DNA of 45,140 nucleotides from Oscillatoriales cyanobacterium PMM_0008 (GCA_949128025.1 CASBRD010000133.1:1-45140), one strand, 5' to 3'. Counted from the first letter of the stretch, positions 1-7,713 are shown. Program-made: numbers and translations. The notes: generated by a model from the sequence alone, not told the origin.

Positions 1-1
1 G

Positions 2-139
2 CAGACGGAAATTAACGCCTCTAGAGAGAACGACCTCTGCTTGGTTGGGTCAACTCAATTAAGTAAGCCGACTCGTGGAAAGAGGAAGCCCAAAGAGCAA
101 TCTTTGGAATCCCGCGCTATATTTGGTACTCCGAATTAG
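2..139 (+). CDS. tnpB: IS200/IS605-family TnpB, C-terminal tail (partial, cut by window edge)
   Basis: The frame is open from the window edge to a TAG at 137-139 and encodes 45 residues, including TEINASREN, LSKPTRGKRKPKEQ and SLESR. I recognise this low-complexity, basic tail as the extreme C-terminus of cyanobacterial TnpB (OrfB) proteins, which follows the zinc ribbon and RuvC domain. TnpB is an RNA-guided nuclease carried by IS200/IS605 elements. Its guide (omega) RNA normally overlaps the 3' end of tnpB and runs to the element right end, so bases of roughly 1-180 may also encode that RNA. Only the tail is visible, so integrity of the rest cannot be judged. Confidence 0.7.
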   Translation, partial: QTEINASRENDLCLVGSTQLSKPTRGKRKPKEQSLESRAIFGTPN

Positions 140-180
140 CGCCGGGAGGATGTCAAAAGATTATCCCATATTGGGGAATT
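140..180 (+). mobile_element. Probable right-end region of the tnpB element
   Basis: Directly after the tnpB stop the sequence holds a short hairpin (CCCA-TAT-TGGG, 165-174), then falls into simple heptamer repeats from about 181. IS605-type elements end in a subterminal hairpin downstream of tnpB. The exact end cannot be fixed from one copy. Confidence 0.4.
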
Positions 181-235
181 GTCATTAGTCAGTGGTCAGT
201 GGTCAGTGGTCAGTTGTCATTGGTCATTAATTATT
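181..235. repeat. Short tandem repeat tract (GGTCAGT / GGTCATT heptamers)
   Basis: Three consecutive copies of GGTCAGT are followed by degenerate GGTCATT-type units. Such heptamer tracts are common in filamentous cyanobacteria; similar units recur at 29490-29533 and 29625-29635. They code for nothing here. Confidence 0.8.
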
Positions 236-268
236 TTTTGACTTTTGAATGCGTGACTTTTGACTTTT

Positions 269-1387
269 TTAAGCCTCTAAACTGCCTCGCTTCATCTGCT
301 CTAGTTCGATCGCTTCAAACAAAGCGCGAAAGTTGCCTTCCCCAAAGCCTTGAGCCTGCCGTCGTTGGCCGTTGTTATAGCAAACTCGGCGCTCAATAAG
401 CTCAAAAAAGAAAGTGGGCAGGGCAAAAATTGGCTGGGTGAAAATCTGAAGCAGTAGGGGTAGGGCTTCTTCCGTCAATTGGTCAGAAAATACTTCCCAA
501 TCAACCAGAATTTCCTGTTTGGCAATCTCCTGCAATTCTGCTGGCGATAGAGGCAGTAGTTGTCGTTGCTGCAATTGGGTGTAGTAAGTAGGAGGAACCT
601 GGATGAATGGTACACCAGAGGCTCTGAGTTGTGCGATCGCTTGTACGAGATTGGGAATTTGCAAGGCGATATGCTGAATTCCCGGCCCTCGATTGATATC
701 CAGAAACTCCTGAATTTGAGAATTGGCAGATGCAGGCTCATTTATAGGAAATTGTACCGAGCTGCTCGGATGAACCATCACTTGACTGTAGAGGCCCGAT
801 CGCTCAGTTTGGATATCAAATGTCTGCTGGCGTCGAAATCCCAGTATTTTTTCATACCAGGTAGCCGCACGCTCCATATCACCCGTATTGACATTCAGCA
901 CCAGATGATCGATACCAGTGAATGGAACTTCCGACCCGAAGAGTTTTGAGGAATGAGTTTTGAAATACCCACTCTCCCACTCTTCCCCTCTGTCATGCCC
1001 GATTCGCTCTATCAAAGTGTGACTTAGAGAGCCCCATGCGGCAATTTTGGCCTGCTTCAGACATTGCTTACCCTGTTTTTGTGGCTGGATGGGTTGCAGA
1101 ACTTTAACCCCCTGACTGATAGCCCTGGCTATAACTGCTTCCACGTCCTCAACAAGAAAAGCGACATCCGCGACACCTGGAGGATGTCGGCGCAAATAAT
1201 CGGCAACAGGACTGGCAGATGTGAGGGGTGAGGAGAGAACAAAGTATACGGGGCCACTTTTGACCACTTCCGTGCTAGTGTGGTTGCTGGCATCACCTCC
1301 TGCGCGTTGAAAGCCGAGCTGACGAACAAACCAGTCACGCCATTTCTGAGCGTTTTCTACATAGAAGTGAACGTGGTCAATCTGCAT
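269..1387 (-). CDS. hppD: 4-hydroxyphenylpyruvate dioxygenase
   Basis: This 372-aa enzyme is a two-domain VOC-fold iron(II) dioxygenase. The family converts 4-hydroxyphenylpyruvate to homogentisate, the head-group precursor of tocopherol. The three expected iron ligands are visible in the C-terminal half: His in GIDHLVLNV, His in GIQHIAL and Glu in FFELIERR near the end. The N-terminal VOC half begins MQIDHVHFYVEN. I chose the ATG at 1387 because homology begins there; an in-frame start at 1444 would add 19 low-complexity residues. It is followed upstream by an SDR gene on the same strand, with about 186 bp between them, so co-transcription is uncertain. Length and motifs look intact. Confidence 0.88.
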   Translation of the reverse strand: MQIDHVHFYVENAQKWRDWFVRQLGFQRAGGDASNHTSTEVVKSGPVYFVLSSPLTSASPVADYLRRHPPGVADVAFLVEDVEAVIARAISQGVKVLQPIQPQKQGKQCLKQAKIAAWGSLSHTLIERIGHDRGEEWESGYFKTHSSKLFGSEVPFTGIDHLVLNVNTGDMERAATWYEKILGFRRQQTFDIQTERSGLYSQVMVHPSSSVQFPINEPASANSQIQEFLDINRGPGIQHIALQIPNLVQAIAQLRASGVPFIQVPPTYYTQLQQRQLLPLSPAELQEIAKQEILVDWEVFSDQLTEEALPLLLQIFTQPIFALPTFFFELIERRVCYNNGQRRQAQGFGEGNFRALFEAIELEQMKRGSLEA

Positions 1388-1573
1388 ATAATTGTGCGAT
1401 GAGGAAGTAGCGATCGGTCTAGGCGTTGCTTTCCTGATTTTCACGGCTGTTAGAACCAGTCGCGATAGGAGCTGACTAGCACCTGTAGGTTACGGAAACG
1501 CGATCGCGCTTATGGAATTTGCCAGCATACTCTCCTGATTTCAATCTCTCTGAAGAGAGGTTATAACGAACGA

Positions 1574-2290
1574 TTAGAAAAATAAGTGACTTTCTGGCTG
1601 AATATTAATTTCCATCGGTACTGCTTGCGGCTCACATCTAAGAGCAAACAAAATAGCATCAGCAGCAGTTTCAGTACTAAGCATTTTTGACCTGTCAACC
1701 TTCAAGCTCACATTGTCCCAAAAGGGAGAATCGACACCGCCAAAGTAAAACAAGGTAAACTTAACCCCAAACCGCTTCAGTTCCTCCGCCATGCACTTGC
1801 TAAAACCGACGACACCGAACTTAGAGGCGGAATAAGCCGCCGCCATCGCCATCGAGTGCTTGCCCAAAATTCCCACCACATTGCAGATATGACCTGATTT
1901 GCGCTCTTTCATCACTTCAGCAGCCGCTTGACAGGTATAGAAGCTACCTTTTAAGTTCAGGTCGAGCATGGCATCCAAGTCTGCTGGTTCCAGTTTGTTG
2001 TACTGTTTGAGGATACCGGCGCCAGCGGCATTAACTAGGGCGTCAATTTGGCCGAATTGGGCAACTGTCTTCTCCATTAGGGTTTGTACTTGCTGCGGCT
2101 TCGTAATGTCCGTCGGCACGGTCAAAACTTGTTCTCCCTCAGTTACCCCAAGCTGGGATACCAGAGTCGCTAATCGGCTGCTATCCCTCGCTGCCAGCAC
2201 CAAGCGAGTACCTCTAGGTGCCAGTTTGCGCGTCAAGGCTGAACCAATACCACCAGTTGCGCCAACGACAACAACCACTTTGTCCTGCAT
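1574..2290 (-). CDS. Short-chain dehydrogenase/reductase (SDR)
   Basis: A 238-aa classical-type SDR, probably a cytosolic NAD(P)-dependent oxidoreductase of unknown substrate. The Rossmann nucleotide motif GATGGIGS (residues 10-17), the NAAGAG motif (87-92) and the active-site pair Tyr153/Lys157 in YSASK are all present. The usual catalytic serine about 13 residues before the tyrosine is not at its standard place: the segment reads CNVVGILGKHS. Ser146 might substitute, or activity may be altered. The C-terminus is short and ends in a hydrophobic LFF. Family assignment is firm; substrate cannot be assigned. Confidence 0.85.
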   Translation of the reverse strand: MQDKVVVVVGATGGIGSALTRKLAPRGTRLVLAARDSSRLATLVSQLGVTEGEQVLTVPTDITKPQQVQTLMEKTVAQFGQIDALVNAAGAGILKQYNKLEPADLDAMLDLNLKGSFYTCQAAAEVMKERKSGHICNVVGILGKHSMAMAAAYSASKFGVVGFSKCMAEELKRFGVKFTLFYFGGVDSPFWDNVSLKVDRSKMLSTETAADAILFALRCEPQAVPMEINIQPESHLFF

Positions 2291-2416
2291 AGCTGTTTAC
2301 ATTTCTTTACATCGTCTTCATTATCATACTGCCTGGGCTTAGCCTAGAGCTGCGTTTGGGAGAAATCCAGTCAGGTGTGGAAACAGGCGTCGATATGGGA
2401 ATAAACTCAATTCTAA

Positions 2417-3034
2417 CTACACAACTTCAGCATTCAGTAGTAATTCGCACTGCTGAAACACATAATTGACAGCAGCAAAAAGTTTGTCTAATTCCTGAAT
2501 TGTATAGAAAATTTGATTGCGAGTAAAAACATTGGCTTTAAGTTTGCCAAATTGCCAAACTCCTCCATTAGAAGCAATTCCAAACACTTCTTGTTCGGGT
2601 TTTTCGTTCAGCTTTTGTGCAGCAAGCATCTCCGCCATACACTGCGCCCATCCCGCCTCAAAATTATCCTGTTTTGCTTCTATGAGGATAAAGTAAGGTT
2701 TATCAAAAACAACATTTCCTAATGGGGATTTTTTCGCCAGTACATACTCAGGAAATCCTGAAAGCTTCTCGTCGAATGTTAATGACTTGTGACTCCACAA
2801 GATAAATTTTTGGCGATAGTGCTTCCAAACTTCCTTTAAAACTGGATAAATCAGATTTTCACAAATCGCAAATTCAGAACAGTCGGCTGCACCGTCTTGC
2901 ATCACTATTTCCAAGTCTTCTCGAAAGTAGTCGGGGATATTGAATTCTGTTTCTAGGATAAAGTTAGATTGGGTGTAGGTAATTTGAAATTCTTGGACAA
3001 CAGCATTGATGGTTTTATAAGGACTGAAAGGCAT
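2417..3034 (-). CDS. PD-(D/E)xK-like conserved cyanobacterial protein, paralogue A
   Basis: This 205-aa protein is one of three close paralogues in the window (others at 3154-3774 and 7092-7712). The conserved core reads SGFPEY, then SPLG, then FILIEAKQDNF, then GWAQCMAEM. That layout (acidic residue, E-x-K, then a Q in a following helix) is what a PD-(D/E)xK nuclease fold looks like, with PE in place of PD. A Cys-Glu-Asn-Leu-Ile-Tyr-Pro motif lies further N-terminal. I do not know a characterised homologue; nuclease function is inferred from the motif only. It stands 119 bp beyond paralogue B and may share its transcript. Confidence 0.75.
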   Translation of the reverse strand: MPFSPYKTINAVVQEFQITYTQSNFILETEFNIPDYFREDLEIVMQDGAADCSEFAICENLIYPVLKEVWKHYRQKFILWSHKSLTFDEKLSGFPEYVLAKKSPLGNVVFDKPYFILIEAKQDNFEAGWAQCMAEMLAAQKLNEKPEQEVFGIASNGGVWQFGKLKANVFTRNQIFYTIQELDKLFAAVNYVFQQCELLLNAEVV

Positions 3035-3153
3035 AATAACTTCTTAAATAAATTTATCTATTTTTGCTAATTTTAGCATAGGTTGAAGGCGATCGGGCTT
3101 TCGGTTTTGGTAGTTGAGATGGAGAGGCGATCGCACTTCATTACTTAGTAGGA

Positions 3154-3774
3154 TTAAGCAGCTACCAGCTTATCTAGCTGCAAAGTACATTGTTGAAAAA
3201 CATAGTTAACAGATGCAAAAAGTTTATCTAACTCATGAATACCGTAAGGAATAGTATGTTGGATAAAAGTATTAGATTCCAGCTTGCCAAACTGCCACAT
3301 TCTTCCATTAGAAACAATCCCAAAAACAATGAGTGATACGTCTCCATTAAGTCGCTGTGCAGCCACCATTTCTGCTAGACATTGACCCCAACCTTCATCA
3401 AATTTATCCTGCTTTGCCTCAACTAAAAGCAAATAAGGTTTATCAAAAACAACCTTGCCCAAAGGAGAACGTTTAGCTAAAATGTATTCAGGAAACCCTG
3501 AAAGGTTTTCATCATAAGTTAAAGATTGGTGACTCCACAAAGTTAACGTCTGGAAATAGCACTTCCAAACTTCTTTAATAACTGGGTAAATCAAGTTTTC
3601 ACAAATTGCATATTCCGAGTTGCTAACAACTCCTTCTCGCATCACTAATTGTAAGTCTTCGCGGAAGTATTGAGAGATATTAAATGCGGTTTCGACAATG
3701 AAATCAGCTTCGGTGTAGGTAATCTGAAATTCTTTGAGAACTGAACTGATAGTTTTGTAATTGCTGAAAGACAT
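3154..3774 (-). CDS. PD-(D/E)xK-like conserved cyanobacterial protein, paralogue B
   Basis: A 206-aa paralogue, closest by eye to copy C inside the CRISPR operon: both carry the stretches SGFPEYILAKRSPLG and LLVEAKQDKF followed by EGW-QCLAEMVAAQ. Start: the ATG at 3774 has GGAGAGG six bases upstream and gives the same MSFSNYK-type N-terminus as its paralogues; a TTG at 3792 would add six residues. It lies about 190 bp past the last gene of the type III operon and is separated from it by a decayed helicase fragment. Function as a nuclease is inferred from the E-x-K motif and not from a known homologue. Confidence 0.75.
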   Translation of the reverse strand: MSFSNYKTISSVLKEFQITYTEADFIVETAFNISQYFREDLQLVMREGVVSNSEYAICENLIYPVIKEVWKCYFQTLTLWSHQSLTYDENLSGFPEYILAKRSPLGKVVFDKPYLLLVEAKQDKFDEGWGQCLAEMVAAQRLNGDVSLIVFGIVSNGRMWQFGKLESNTFIQHTIPYGIHELDKLFASVNYVFQQCTLQLDKLVAA

Positions 3775-3814
3775 ATTGACCTCTCCAATCAAGTCTGACT
3801 CTATTTTAGCAGAA

Positions 3815-3927
3815 TTAGAAGGGGGCGATCGCGGTTTCGGTTTTCCCGAAGTGGGGGCCCGGAGGATGATGTTTTTGCGATCGAGGAGGTGTGCGATCGT
3901 TTGGAGTTGGAATTGGCGGGGGGGGGA
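3815..3927 (-). pseudogene. Remnant of a Cas3-like/DExH helicase (Q motif and Walker A)
   Basis: Reading the minus strand from 3915 gives QFQLQTIAHLLDRKN followed by IILRAPTSGK. This is very like the start of an SF2 helicase (ending in APTGSGKT), with a codon missing from the Walker A loop. A shift of frame then continues GKTETAIAPF and a stop at 3815-3817. A run of nine Cs (minus strand; 3918-3926) just upstream is another likely frameshift site. Nothing else of a helicase survives. In cyanobacteria this wording resembles helicases of CRISPR loci, but the fragment is too short to name the gene. Part of the segment (GCGATCG plus TTTCGGTTTT) also recurs upstream of paralogue A. Confidence 0.5.
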
Positions 3928-3964
3928 AAGCCGCTAAGGGTGTGGAAGTGGTGGGAAATTGAGG

Positions 3965-4591
3965 TCATTGCTTGAAAAATTTTACATGATTAATACTGCC
4001 ATCATCAGGATTTAAAGATACAATTTGAACTTTTACTATTCCCTGTTCTGGAATGATTGCAAAATTTTTAGGTTCTTTTTCATTATATAACTCTCCCTTA
4101 ACTTGGTAAGTAACTTTGCTTCCCTTATTATTCTTTTTTATGACTTCTGCTTCCAGAATATCTCCTATCTGAACCTGACATTTTTTGGGTAAGGTAAATA
4201 ATGCCTCTGCAACAGGATTAACTTTATAGTAACGAATTAAGCGTGATGACCATCCCAGAATTTTTAGCATTGTTTGAGCATCCGCTTCGTCATCTTGCAG
4301 ATATTTGCGACAAGCTTTCTCAATAGAACGATAGTAATCAGGAGCTTGGTTGCTATGTCCGATAATTTCACTTTTCTCAACCAATTTATTTAAATAGGTT
4401 AACAAGTGATTGCCTAAGTTATCTCGATTTATTAAAGTATGAAGGTACGAAGTGACTTTTTTAAATTCAGTAACAATCCCATCTGATTTTGAATTAATTC
4501 TTATTTGATCTTTACTGAGGGGATGAGCGATCGCATGAGCAACAGCCCATTCTTCATCAGTCATTGCTTCAGTATTAGTTTCAGTAACCAT
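3965..4591 (-). CDS. Last gene of the type III operon: 208-aa protein with OB-like C-terminus
   Basis: I do not recognise this family. It begins 2 nt after the stop of the upstream cas7, with GGAG ten bases before its ATG, so it is part of the operon. The N-terminal two thirds are helical and charged, with a motif WSSRLIRYYKVNP near residue 120. The last ~70 residues (IGDILEAEVI, then VTYQVKGEL, then IVKVQIVSLNPDDGSI) alternate like a small beta-barrel of the S1/OB type, which would bind nucleic acid. It could be an accessory subunit or an RNA-binding helper of the effector complex. That role is inferred from position and fold impression only. Confidence 0.6.
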   Translation of the reverse strand: MVTETNTEAMTDEEWAVAHAIAHPLSKDQIRINSKSDGIVTEFKKVTSYLHTLINRDNLGNHLLTYLNKLVEKSEIIGHSNQAPDYYRSIEKACRKYLQDDEADAQTMLKILGWSSRLIRYYKVNPVAEALFTLPKKCQVQIGDILEAEVIKKNNKGSKVTYQVKGELYNEKEPKNFAIIPEQGIVKVQIVSLNPDDGSINHVKFFKQ

Positions 4592-4593
4592 TA

Positions 4594-5646
4594 TTAGTAA
4601 ACTCCTTCTGGGGGTTGACGATCTGTAGGATAACCAAGCACTTTAACAATTTCTGCCAATTGAGTTTTCTCCATTAGGCTGCTATTATGAGCCTCTTGAA
4701 TTTTTTGCTGTATAAACTCTTGGACTTTATTGCCAGTCAAACAACCTGTTTCTGAGGTTGTATAACTAGAGTAGCGATCGCGCAATTCATCTTTACCTTG
4801 TAACACTTGCACTTTCGTTATCTCTACTATCATCGTTCCCATCCCAACTGGTTTACCAGCCCCCACCTTTAAAGCTATTCGATGCTGAGAATCTTGTCCT
4901 AAAACAATTAGCAGCGTTCCTAATTCTTCAGGTTTCAGGTTCATAAACTGTAACCGTGTTTTAAAAATGTACTCAGTTCCAGCTTGCTGCACAGGAGTTC
5001 CTCTTTTTCCAGTATCAACAGCCCTATTTGTTTGATAGTAAAACTTTCTACCTTTGACTTTACCTTTATCGTTAAAATATTCAGGGTTAAAAGTTCTATT
5101 ATCTATTTTTGGTTGAGGAGAATATAAAGAAGGAATGAAACCGATTGAATACATCTGATCGCATCTAGCATCGCTAAATTCAATTAAGCCTTGCCAATTT
5201 AAAGCCCCGAATATCCGACTAGCAGGGCATAAGTTATTCTTACTACACAGGCTATCATGCTGACCAGATGGTAAGTATTCTTGAGGGATTCGTCTCTCGT
5301 AGTCTTTACTAATGACTCCTAGAGTGCTATTTGTAATTGCTTCATAAACAGACCTAATGCAACCTTTCAGAGAACTACCTTGCATAATAAGTTCATTCTT
5401 AATGCCCTGAGTCATAGTTTTGATTAGAGGAATACTATTGTTACCAATATCTTCCCCCATCACAACAACACCTGTGGAAACGTGCAGTGCTGTTTGCACA
5501 ACTAGATTAAGAAATAAAGTTCCATGTAAACAGTCATTGCGAAACTTATCATGTCCAGCAGGATGATCTAGATTAGGAGATTGTGCTGGAAAAGGTATCA
5601 ATTTATAAGGCTTAGGAGAAGCCAGATTGTCTGATGAGTCAACCAT
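4594..5646 (-). CDS. cas7: Type III Cas7 (RAMP), fourth Cas7 of the operon
   Basis: A 350-aa Cas7-type RAMP backbone subunit. The RAMP signature GSSLKGCIRS is followed by a C-x5-C element running into CPASRIFG, and by a glycine-rich loop (KVGAGKPVGMGTM). Other type III Cas7 proteins have an Asp a few residues before the GSSxKG motif that cleaves target RNA. Here the aligned stretch reads GNNSIPLIKT with no Asp at that position (Asp66 lies slightly earlier), so this subunit may not cut. It is longer than the other three Cas7 proteins here and carries an extra segment between the FGA motif and the C-terminal glycine loop. By position it corresponds to the Cas7-insertion subunit of type III-Dv complexes as I recall them. 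Confidence 0.85.
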   Translation of the reverse strand: MVDSSDNLASPKPYKLIPFPAQSPNLDHPAGHDKFRNDCLHGTLFLNLVVQTALHVSTGVVVMGEDIGNNSIPLIKTMTQGIKNELIMQGSSLKGCIRSVYEAITNSTLGVISKDYERRIPQEYLPSGQHDSLCSKNNLCPASRIFGALNWQGLIEFSDARCDQMYSIGFIPSLYSPQPKIDNRTFNPEYFNDKGKVKGRKFYYQTNRAVDTGKRGTPVQQAGTEYIFKTRLQFMNLKPEELGTLLIVLGQDSQHRIALKVGAGKPVGMGTMIVEITKVQVLQGKDELRDRYSSYTTSETGCLTGNKVQEFIQQKIQEAHNSSLMEKTQLAEIVKVLGYPTDRQPPEGVY

Positions 5647-5660
5647 ATTTTTACCCCTTC

Positions 5661-6089
5661 CTAAATATCCACAGTTAAAGCCACAAAGTGTACAGTAGAA
5701 GTTTGTTGGTCAATAAAATAGCGTTGAGCTATATTAGGACATTCATTCTTGAATGGATTGGGAAATCGAGTTTCTGAGTTGGAGTAGATTTGTGCTGGCC
5801 TTAGTTGTGTTTCCCAACTTTTTCCTACAGGAGTAAACCCTAAATCAGAATCAGCTTGACTTAAAAGCAAAACTTCATAGCCTGTTTTGTTTTGTTTCCA
5901 TCGAAATTCACAGTCTACATTGAACATTTGCCCTTCTGGACTTGGAAACTCTGACGGTAAGTCTTTAAGAATGCCACTAACTTTATGAAACCAACGGAGA
6001 AAGTAATAACTATGCCGATCAGCTTTCTGAGTTAGTAATTCTCTCAACTCATCTGCTGAGGAAAGTTGCTTAACACCAACAAAACTCAT
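5661..6089 (-). CDS. Small operon protein in the Csx19 position
   Basis: A 142-aa protein that starts at the ATG at 6089, sharing an ATGA overlap with the upstream cas7. A longer in-frame start at 6122 would overlap that gene by 37 nt and is less likely. The N-terminus is helical (SSADELRELLTQKADR, then FLRWFHKVSG). The C-terminal half is beta-rich and ends in a hydrophobic strand (VHFVALTVDI). No motif identifies it for me. In type III-D loci a small non-Cas7 subunit, Csx19, sits between two Cas7-type genes exactly as here, so I suggest that identity by context, with low certainty. It lies 14 nt before the next cas7. Confidence 0.5.
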   Translation of the reverse strand: MSFVGVKQLSSADELRELLTQKADRHSYYFLRWFHKVSGILKDLPSEFPSPEGQMFNVDCEFRWKQNKTGYEVLLLSQADSDLGFTPVGKSWETQLRPAQIYSNSETRFPNPFKNECPNIAQRYFIDQQTSTVHFVALTVDI

Positions 6090-7063
6090 GCTGCTGTACC
6101 CCCTCGTAAAAGCTGACTCCAAGACTGTACTGTTCTTCTAAATAAATCTTTAACTTGTTCTTCATTAGTCCAAGTTTGTTGTACTCCAAATCCTAACTCC
6201 ATTGGTTTAGCACCAACGGGGGTATCGTTTTGTCGATCTGGTTTTGGGAAACCATATTCATTGTCTGTCAAAAATTCTCCTGCACCCAATATATCTGTAT
6301 ACGAACACAAAGGCTGTTGACTGGCAAAACTGTAAATTTGTTTGTCCCTTACTTCACAACCAGGATATTGAATCACTGCTGAATTGTATTTGACTCTAAC
6401 TGTTCCTAAGCCCCGCGATTTGGCAAAACCTAAACCGAACCAACCCTCATGCAAATCTCGTAAAACTAAACCAATTAGCCCTAATTGGGCTAGGGTAAAA
6501 TTCTTGAGATGAATCTTGGTGTGGAATTCTCCAGAAGTACAAACTTGATAGTCAAATGGGCCGACTGCTACGGAACCAAAAACGCGATCGATAGCGACTC
6601 CATTACGCTCTTCAACTTTGACTTGTTGAACATTAACAGGATAAGCGTCTTCAATTCTAATCCGACTGGCAATTAAAGTGTTACCAAACATTTGGTCAGT
6701 CAAACATGATTTTTTATAAATATCAGGTGGAGGTAAGGGTTTTTTATGATTATCTTTATCTTTAAAATAAAGATAATCATGCTCATCTTTTAGTGGGTTA
6801 TTAGCCCAAGGAACATTTGGATTAGTGGAATCGAATTTTTCTTTTCCTACTGTTCTCACAATCCTTTCCGCATGGGCGCGAATAGCTCCTTTCAGGCTAC
6901 TTCCAGGCAAGTAAATTGAACGTTTACCCTGGTAGTAAGTTTCGACAAATTCCATATCCGGTTTAGTAGGATCGGCTCCTTGTCTGCCAGATTTAATTAA
7001 AATTGGCCCGTCAGGAATTAAGGTGAAGTCGAGCGTGCAATGATTAACTAATAGTTTGTGCAT
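6086..7063 (-). CDS. cas7: Type III Cas7 (RAMP), third Cas7 of the operon
   Basis: A 325-aa Csm3-like RAMP protein. It shows the core signature LPGSSLKGAIRAHAERI (residues ~52-68), a thumb segment EERNGVAIDRVFGS typical of Csm3-type subunits, and a glycine-rich loop GLGFAKSRGLGTV. A candidate RNA-cleaving Asp is Asp36 in TKPDMEFVE, at the same distance before GSSxKG as in the copy at 7714-8568; Asp31 is nearby. It would bind crRNA along the filament and cut the target RNA at 6-nt intervals, as family members do. Downstream it overlaps the small protein gene by ATGA; upstream it is 28 nt from the nuclease-like paralogue C. Confidence 0.88.
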   Translation of the reverse strand: MHKLLVNHCTLDFTLIPDGPILIKSGRQGADPTKPDMEFVETYYQGKRSIYLPGSSLKGAIRAHAERIVRTVGKEKFDSTNPNVPWANNPLKDEHDYLYFKDKDNHKKPLPPPDIYKKSCLTDQMFGNTLIASRIRIEDAYPVNVQQVKVEERNGVAIDRVFGSVAVGPFDYQVCTSGEFHTKIHLKNFTLAQLGLIGLVLRDLHEGWFGLGFAKSRGLGTVRVKYNSAVIQYPGCEVRDKQIYSFASQQPLCSYTDILGAGEFLTDNEYGFPKPDRQNDTPVGAKPMELGFGVQQTWTNEEQVKDLFRRTVQSWSQLLRGGTAA

Positions 7064-7091
7064 AGTGTAAGTTGTTGAAAAACGTTGATAA

Positions 7092-7712
7092 TTAAGCGGC
7101 CACTAACTCATTTAGCTGTAATTCACATTCTTTGAAAACATAGTTTACCGCAGCAAAAAGCTTATCTAAATCCTGAATGAGGTAGCGGTTCTTATTTTGA
7201 GTAAACGACATTTTTTCTAACTTACCAAATTCCCAGTCTTTGCCATTAGAGACAATACCAAAAACAGTAACTTGTAGTTCATCATTCAATTTTTGCGCTG
7301 CGACCATTTCAGCTAGGCACTGCGCCCAACCTTCAGAAAATTTATCTTGCTTTGCTTCAACTAACAAGAAATAAGGCTTGTCAAACACGACTTTTCCCAA
7401 AGGAGAACGTTTAGCCAAAATATACTCAGGAAACCCGGAAAGATTCTCATCGTAAATAAGTGACTTATGACCCCACAAAACAAACTTACTACGATAGCAT
7501 TTCCAAACTTCTTTCAGAACTGGATAAATTAAATTCTCACAAATTGAAAATTCTGAAGCATTAGGTACTCCGTCTTGCATAACAGTTTGTAAGTCTTCGC
7601 GGAAGTAGTCAGATATACTAAACTCAATTTCACCCATGAAATTGGCTTCAGTGTAGGTAATCTGAAATTCTTTGAGAACTGAACCGATATCTTTATAACT
7701 ACTAAAAGCCAT
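7092..7712 (-). CDS. PD-(D/E)xK-like paralogue C, embedded in the CRISPR operon
   Basis: A 206-aa member of the same family as the genes at 2417-3034 and 3154-3774. The start codon is one base after the stop of the upstream cas7, and its Shine-Dalgarno (AGGAG) lies inside the end of that gene, so translation is coupled. The presumed active-site region runs SGFPEYILAKRSPLG, then FLLVEAKQDKF, then EGWAQCLAEM (about residues 93-145). These give an acidic residue, an E-x-K and a helix Gln, as in PD-(D/E)xK nucleases. I know of no described role for this family in type III systems. It may be a functional accessory or a gene that inserted by chance; the tight coupling favours the former, the two free-standing copies nearby favour the latter. 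Confidence 0.75.
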   Translation of the reverse strand: MAFSSYKDIGSVLKEFQITYTEANFMGEIEFSISDYFREDLQTVMQDGVPNASEFSICENLIYPVLKEVWKCYRSKFVLWGHKSLIYDENLSGFPEYILAKRSPLGKVVFDKPYFLLVEAKQDKFSEGWAQCLAEMVAAQKLNDELQVTVFGIVSNGKDWEFGKLEKMSFTQNKNRYLIQDLDKLFAAVNYVFKECELQLNELVAA

Positions 7713-7713
7713 T

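Noticed and set aside
181-235. Possible CRISPR array or origin iterons
   Set aside because: The units are 7 bp long without spacers; ordinary cyanobacterial short tandem repeats.
560-949. A 129-codon open frame on the plus strand
   Set aside because: It lies antisense within the conserved hppD gene and has no domain-like features.
2417-3774. Toxin-antitoxin pair
   Set aside because: The two proteins are paralogues of equal size, so they are duplicates and not a toxin with its antidote.
3918-3926. Run of nine Gs as a phase-variation tract for the operon
   Set aside because: It lies downstream of the last operon gene, within a decayed helicase fragment, so slippage there would change no intact gene.
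5661-6089. Cas11 small subunit
   Set aside because: Half of it is beta-rich, while Cas11 is helical; the gene at 10378-10929 is the better candidate.
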